Shown: positions 15,873 through 16,681 of the stretch, in pieces | Layout of the letters: each line of letters begins with the position of its first letter | Position numbering within the stretch: position 1 is the stretch's first letter | Source: JBAZOJ01 sp041648755 | GTDB lineage: Bacteria; Planctomycetota; B143-G9 | Direction: 5' to 3' | Assembly (NCBI GenBank): GCA_041648755.1 | Contig: JBAZOJ010000054.1 | Coordinates: 1-16,681 of the forward strand | Length of the DNA stretch: 16,681 nt | Position numbers and translations under genes: made by a program | Notes under the pieces: generated by a model | Told to the model about the DNA's origin: nothing | Databases searched by the model: none | What the model saw: only the letters and a program-made list of their open reading frames with translations

Positions 15873-15944
15873 GAGCGGCCGCTTTGCTCGAACCGAAGTT
15901 GCGGGCTGGGTCGGAGGGCGCCAGCGGAACGGAAGTGGATGGAG

Positions 15945-15964
15945 GGAGGGCATTAACGCCCTTT
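15945..15964 (+). terminator. Weak hairpin, possible terminator of the phosphatase-superfamily gene
   Basis: AGGGC (15947-15951), ATTAAC, GCCCT (15958-15962) form a 5-bp stem that G-T pairs could extend by two, followed only by TTC. It lies about 75 bases after the stop at 15872. The short T-run makes this weak. Confidence 0.25.
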
Positions 15965-15989
15965 CAATCTGGGGATCCAGTGCTCTGCA

Positions 15990-16388
15990 CTACTCGCGAG
16001 TCGTCGGCGTGAGCAGGTACACGTAGACATGTGTCGGCTTGTCGCAACCGCCAGAGCCACCTTGGCAACCGCGGTTCCGCAACGCTCTTTCGACGCTACG
16101 TGCTACTTGTTCGCTGCCGCAATCGTAGTATCCCCAGCAGCCACCAGCCCTGTCCACATTGTGGTCTTCGAACAGGCAGCTTGCCGGATCCGCGGAAACG
16201 CCTACATACCACGTCGAGTACTATATGGACTCGCCGTCGACTTGTGCCATGCATCCCCGGAGATGCGCAAGAGCTTCATCTGTCGACGCCACGCCAACTC
16301 CTTCCAAGCAGTCCTATCGAACAACCTCCACAGATGAACTGCCACCTGCGGCTATTCGCTCGATTGCCCGAGCGACTCTCCGCCCCAA
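15990..16388 (-). pseudogene. Remnant of a small 'WYVG...DP...DHNV' protein gene with two in-frame amber codons
   Basis: Reading the minus strand down to the TAG at 15990-15992 gives protein-like sequence: 'STDEALAHLRGCMAQVDGES', then 'YSTWYVGVSADPASCLFEDH', 'AGGCWGYYDCGSEQVARSVE', ending 'KPTHVYVYLLTPTTRE'. I recall an uncharacterised small-protein family with this signature ('WYVGI..DP..RLF.DH.V', then 'AR.VE', then 'VYAY'); the WYVG could be a GIY-YIG-like element. The frame is broken by TAG at 16316-16314 and at 16223-16221. Each is one C-to-T change from CAG (Gln). No in-frame ATG lies upstream of the first amber codon; TTG at 16388 is used here only as an outer limit, and upstream 'RKLGRRVARAIERIAAGG' also looks coding. 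It is just downstream of the TPR gene on the same strand. Confidence 0.6.
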
Positions 16389-16401
16389 CTTGCGAACCCC
16401 G

Positions 16402-16681
16402 TCATTTTTCGGACATGGCGTCCGCGAGGACGGAGACCATCTTGCGCGCACTGTCGTCAAGGCCGTACGTCTCTGTGTAATTCACAAGGCAGGAGCGCGC
16501 CCCGGCGAAGTCCAAGCACTTGACCAGACAGGCGAAACAGGCGCGCAGGAGTTCTCTCTGCGGCCCCCGGGCCTCCACTGCCCTTTGCAGAAAATCGGCC
16601 GCGCGGCGGAAATCGCCGGATGACATGAAGTGCTCCCCGAGAAAGACAAGTATCGCCGGATCGGCGTTCTTCCCGGACGCG
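16402..16681 (-). CDS. TPR-repeat protein, C-terminal part (N-terminus beyond window)
   Basis: The minus-strand frame is open from the right edge to the TGA at 16404-16402, giving at least 92 residues. It reads 'PAILVFLGEHFMSSGDFRRA', then 'ADFLQRAVEARGPQRELLRA', then 'CLVKCLDFAGARSCL', ending 'VLADAMSEK'. Spacing of small and aromatic residues (LGEHF...GDF..A..FL..A) is typical of tetratricopeptide repeats, which mediate protein-protein contacts. An internal ATG at 16626 is not the start, because the repeat pattern continues upstream of it to the window edge. Function and full length cannot be judged. Confidence 0.75.
   Translation of the reverse strand, partial: ASGKNADPAILVFLGEHFMSSGDFRRAADFLQRAVEARGPQRELLRACFACLVKCLDFAGARSCLVNYTETYGLDDSARKMVSVLADAMSEK

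Noticed and set aside
15990..16388. Genome-wide reassignment of TAG as sense codon
   Set aside because: Several intact genes in the window, including dnaG and dprA, terminate with TAG at the expected protein length.
16031..16623. Plus-strand open frames of 102-154 codons at the right end
   Set aside because: Their translations are rich in Arg, Ser, Pro and Cys without any pattern, and the opposite strand carries clearly protein-like sequence.

Overview
The window is GC-rich bacterial chromosome carrying two housekeeping genes, dnaG (primase) and rpoD (primary sigma factor), with several lineage-specific genes around them. No tRNA, rRNA, CRISPR array or insertion sequence is recognised. The sigma factor is the best taxonomic marker. 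Its regions 2 to 4, including the 'SGGNLRLVVSIAKKYRNRG' stretch and a C-terminus ending in 'RSRHLEGFLDD', look most like planctomycete sigma factors. The secreted protein with a 'W-x-V-x-GPF...PPE' plus jelly-roll module and the two-TM OB-like protein are also types I associate with Planctomycetota and neighbouring environmental phyla. I therefore infer a deep-branching or uncultured planctomycete-like bacterium; this is a recollection of family resemblance, not a search result.

Layout from left to right. Bases 1-298 hold no confident gene but carry a 10-bp-period repeat. Positions 299-6773 (minus strand) are a two-gene, translationally coupled unit for two very large exported proteins: a 924-residue multidomain protein (TPR-like N-terminus, zincin-like middle, GPF/PPE plus jelly-roll domain, C-terminal sandwich domain), then a 1232-residue protein (nidogen-like domain, five tandem Ca-loop modules, poly-Gly, CFI-box-like C-terminus). 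Diverging from it on the plus strand are a two-TM membrane protein of unknown function and dprA. dprA converges with a minus-strand pair of type IV pilin-like genes; the two stop codons sit in one 8-bp palindrome. The pilin pair is driven by a strong sigma-70-type promoter and diverges from dnaG-rpoD, which ends in a near-perfect intrinsic terminator, possibly shared with a converging polytopic membrane protein gene. That gene may be leaderless. It diverges from an alkaline-phosphatase-superfamily metalloenzyme gene.

The right end (15873-16681) holds a minus-strand relic not evident from ATG-initiated ORFs: a gene for a small 'WYVG...DP...DHNV' protein interrupted by two in-frame amber codons. 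It lies immediately downstream of the C-terminal part of a TPR protein that runs off the window.

Functional links. dnaG-rpoD is the classical macromolecular-synthesis pairing, here without an adjacent rpsU. DprA and pilin-like proteins are both used in natural transformation, but two minor pilins beside dprA do not establish a competence locus. The most novel material is the pair of giant exported proteins and the decayed small gene at the right end.
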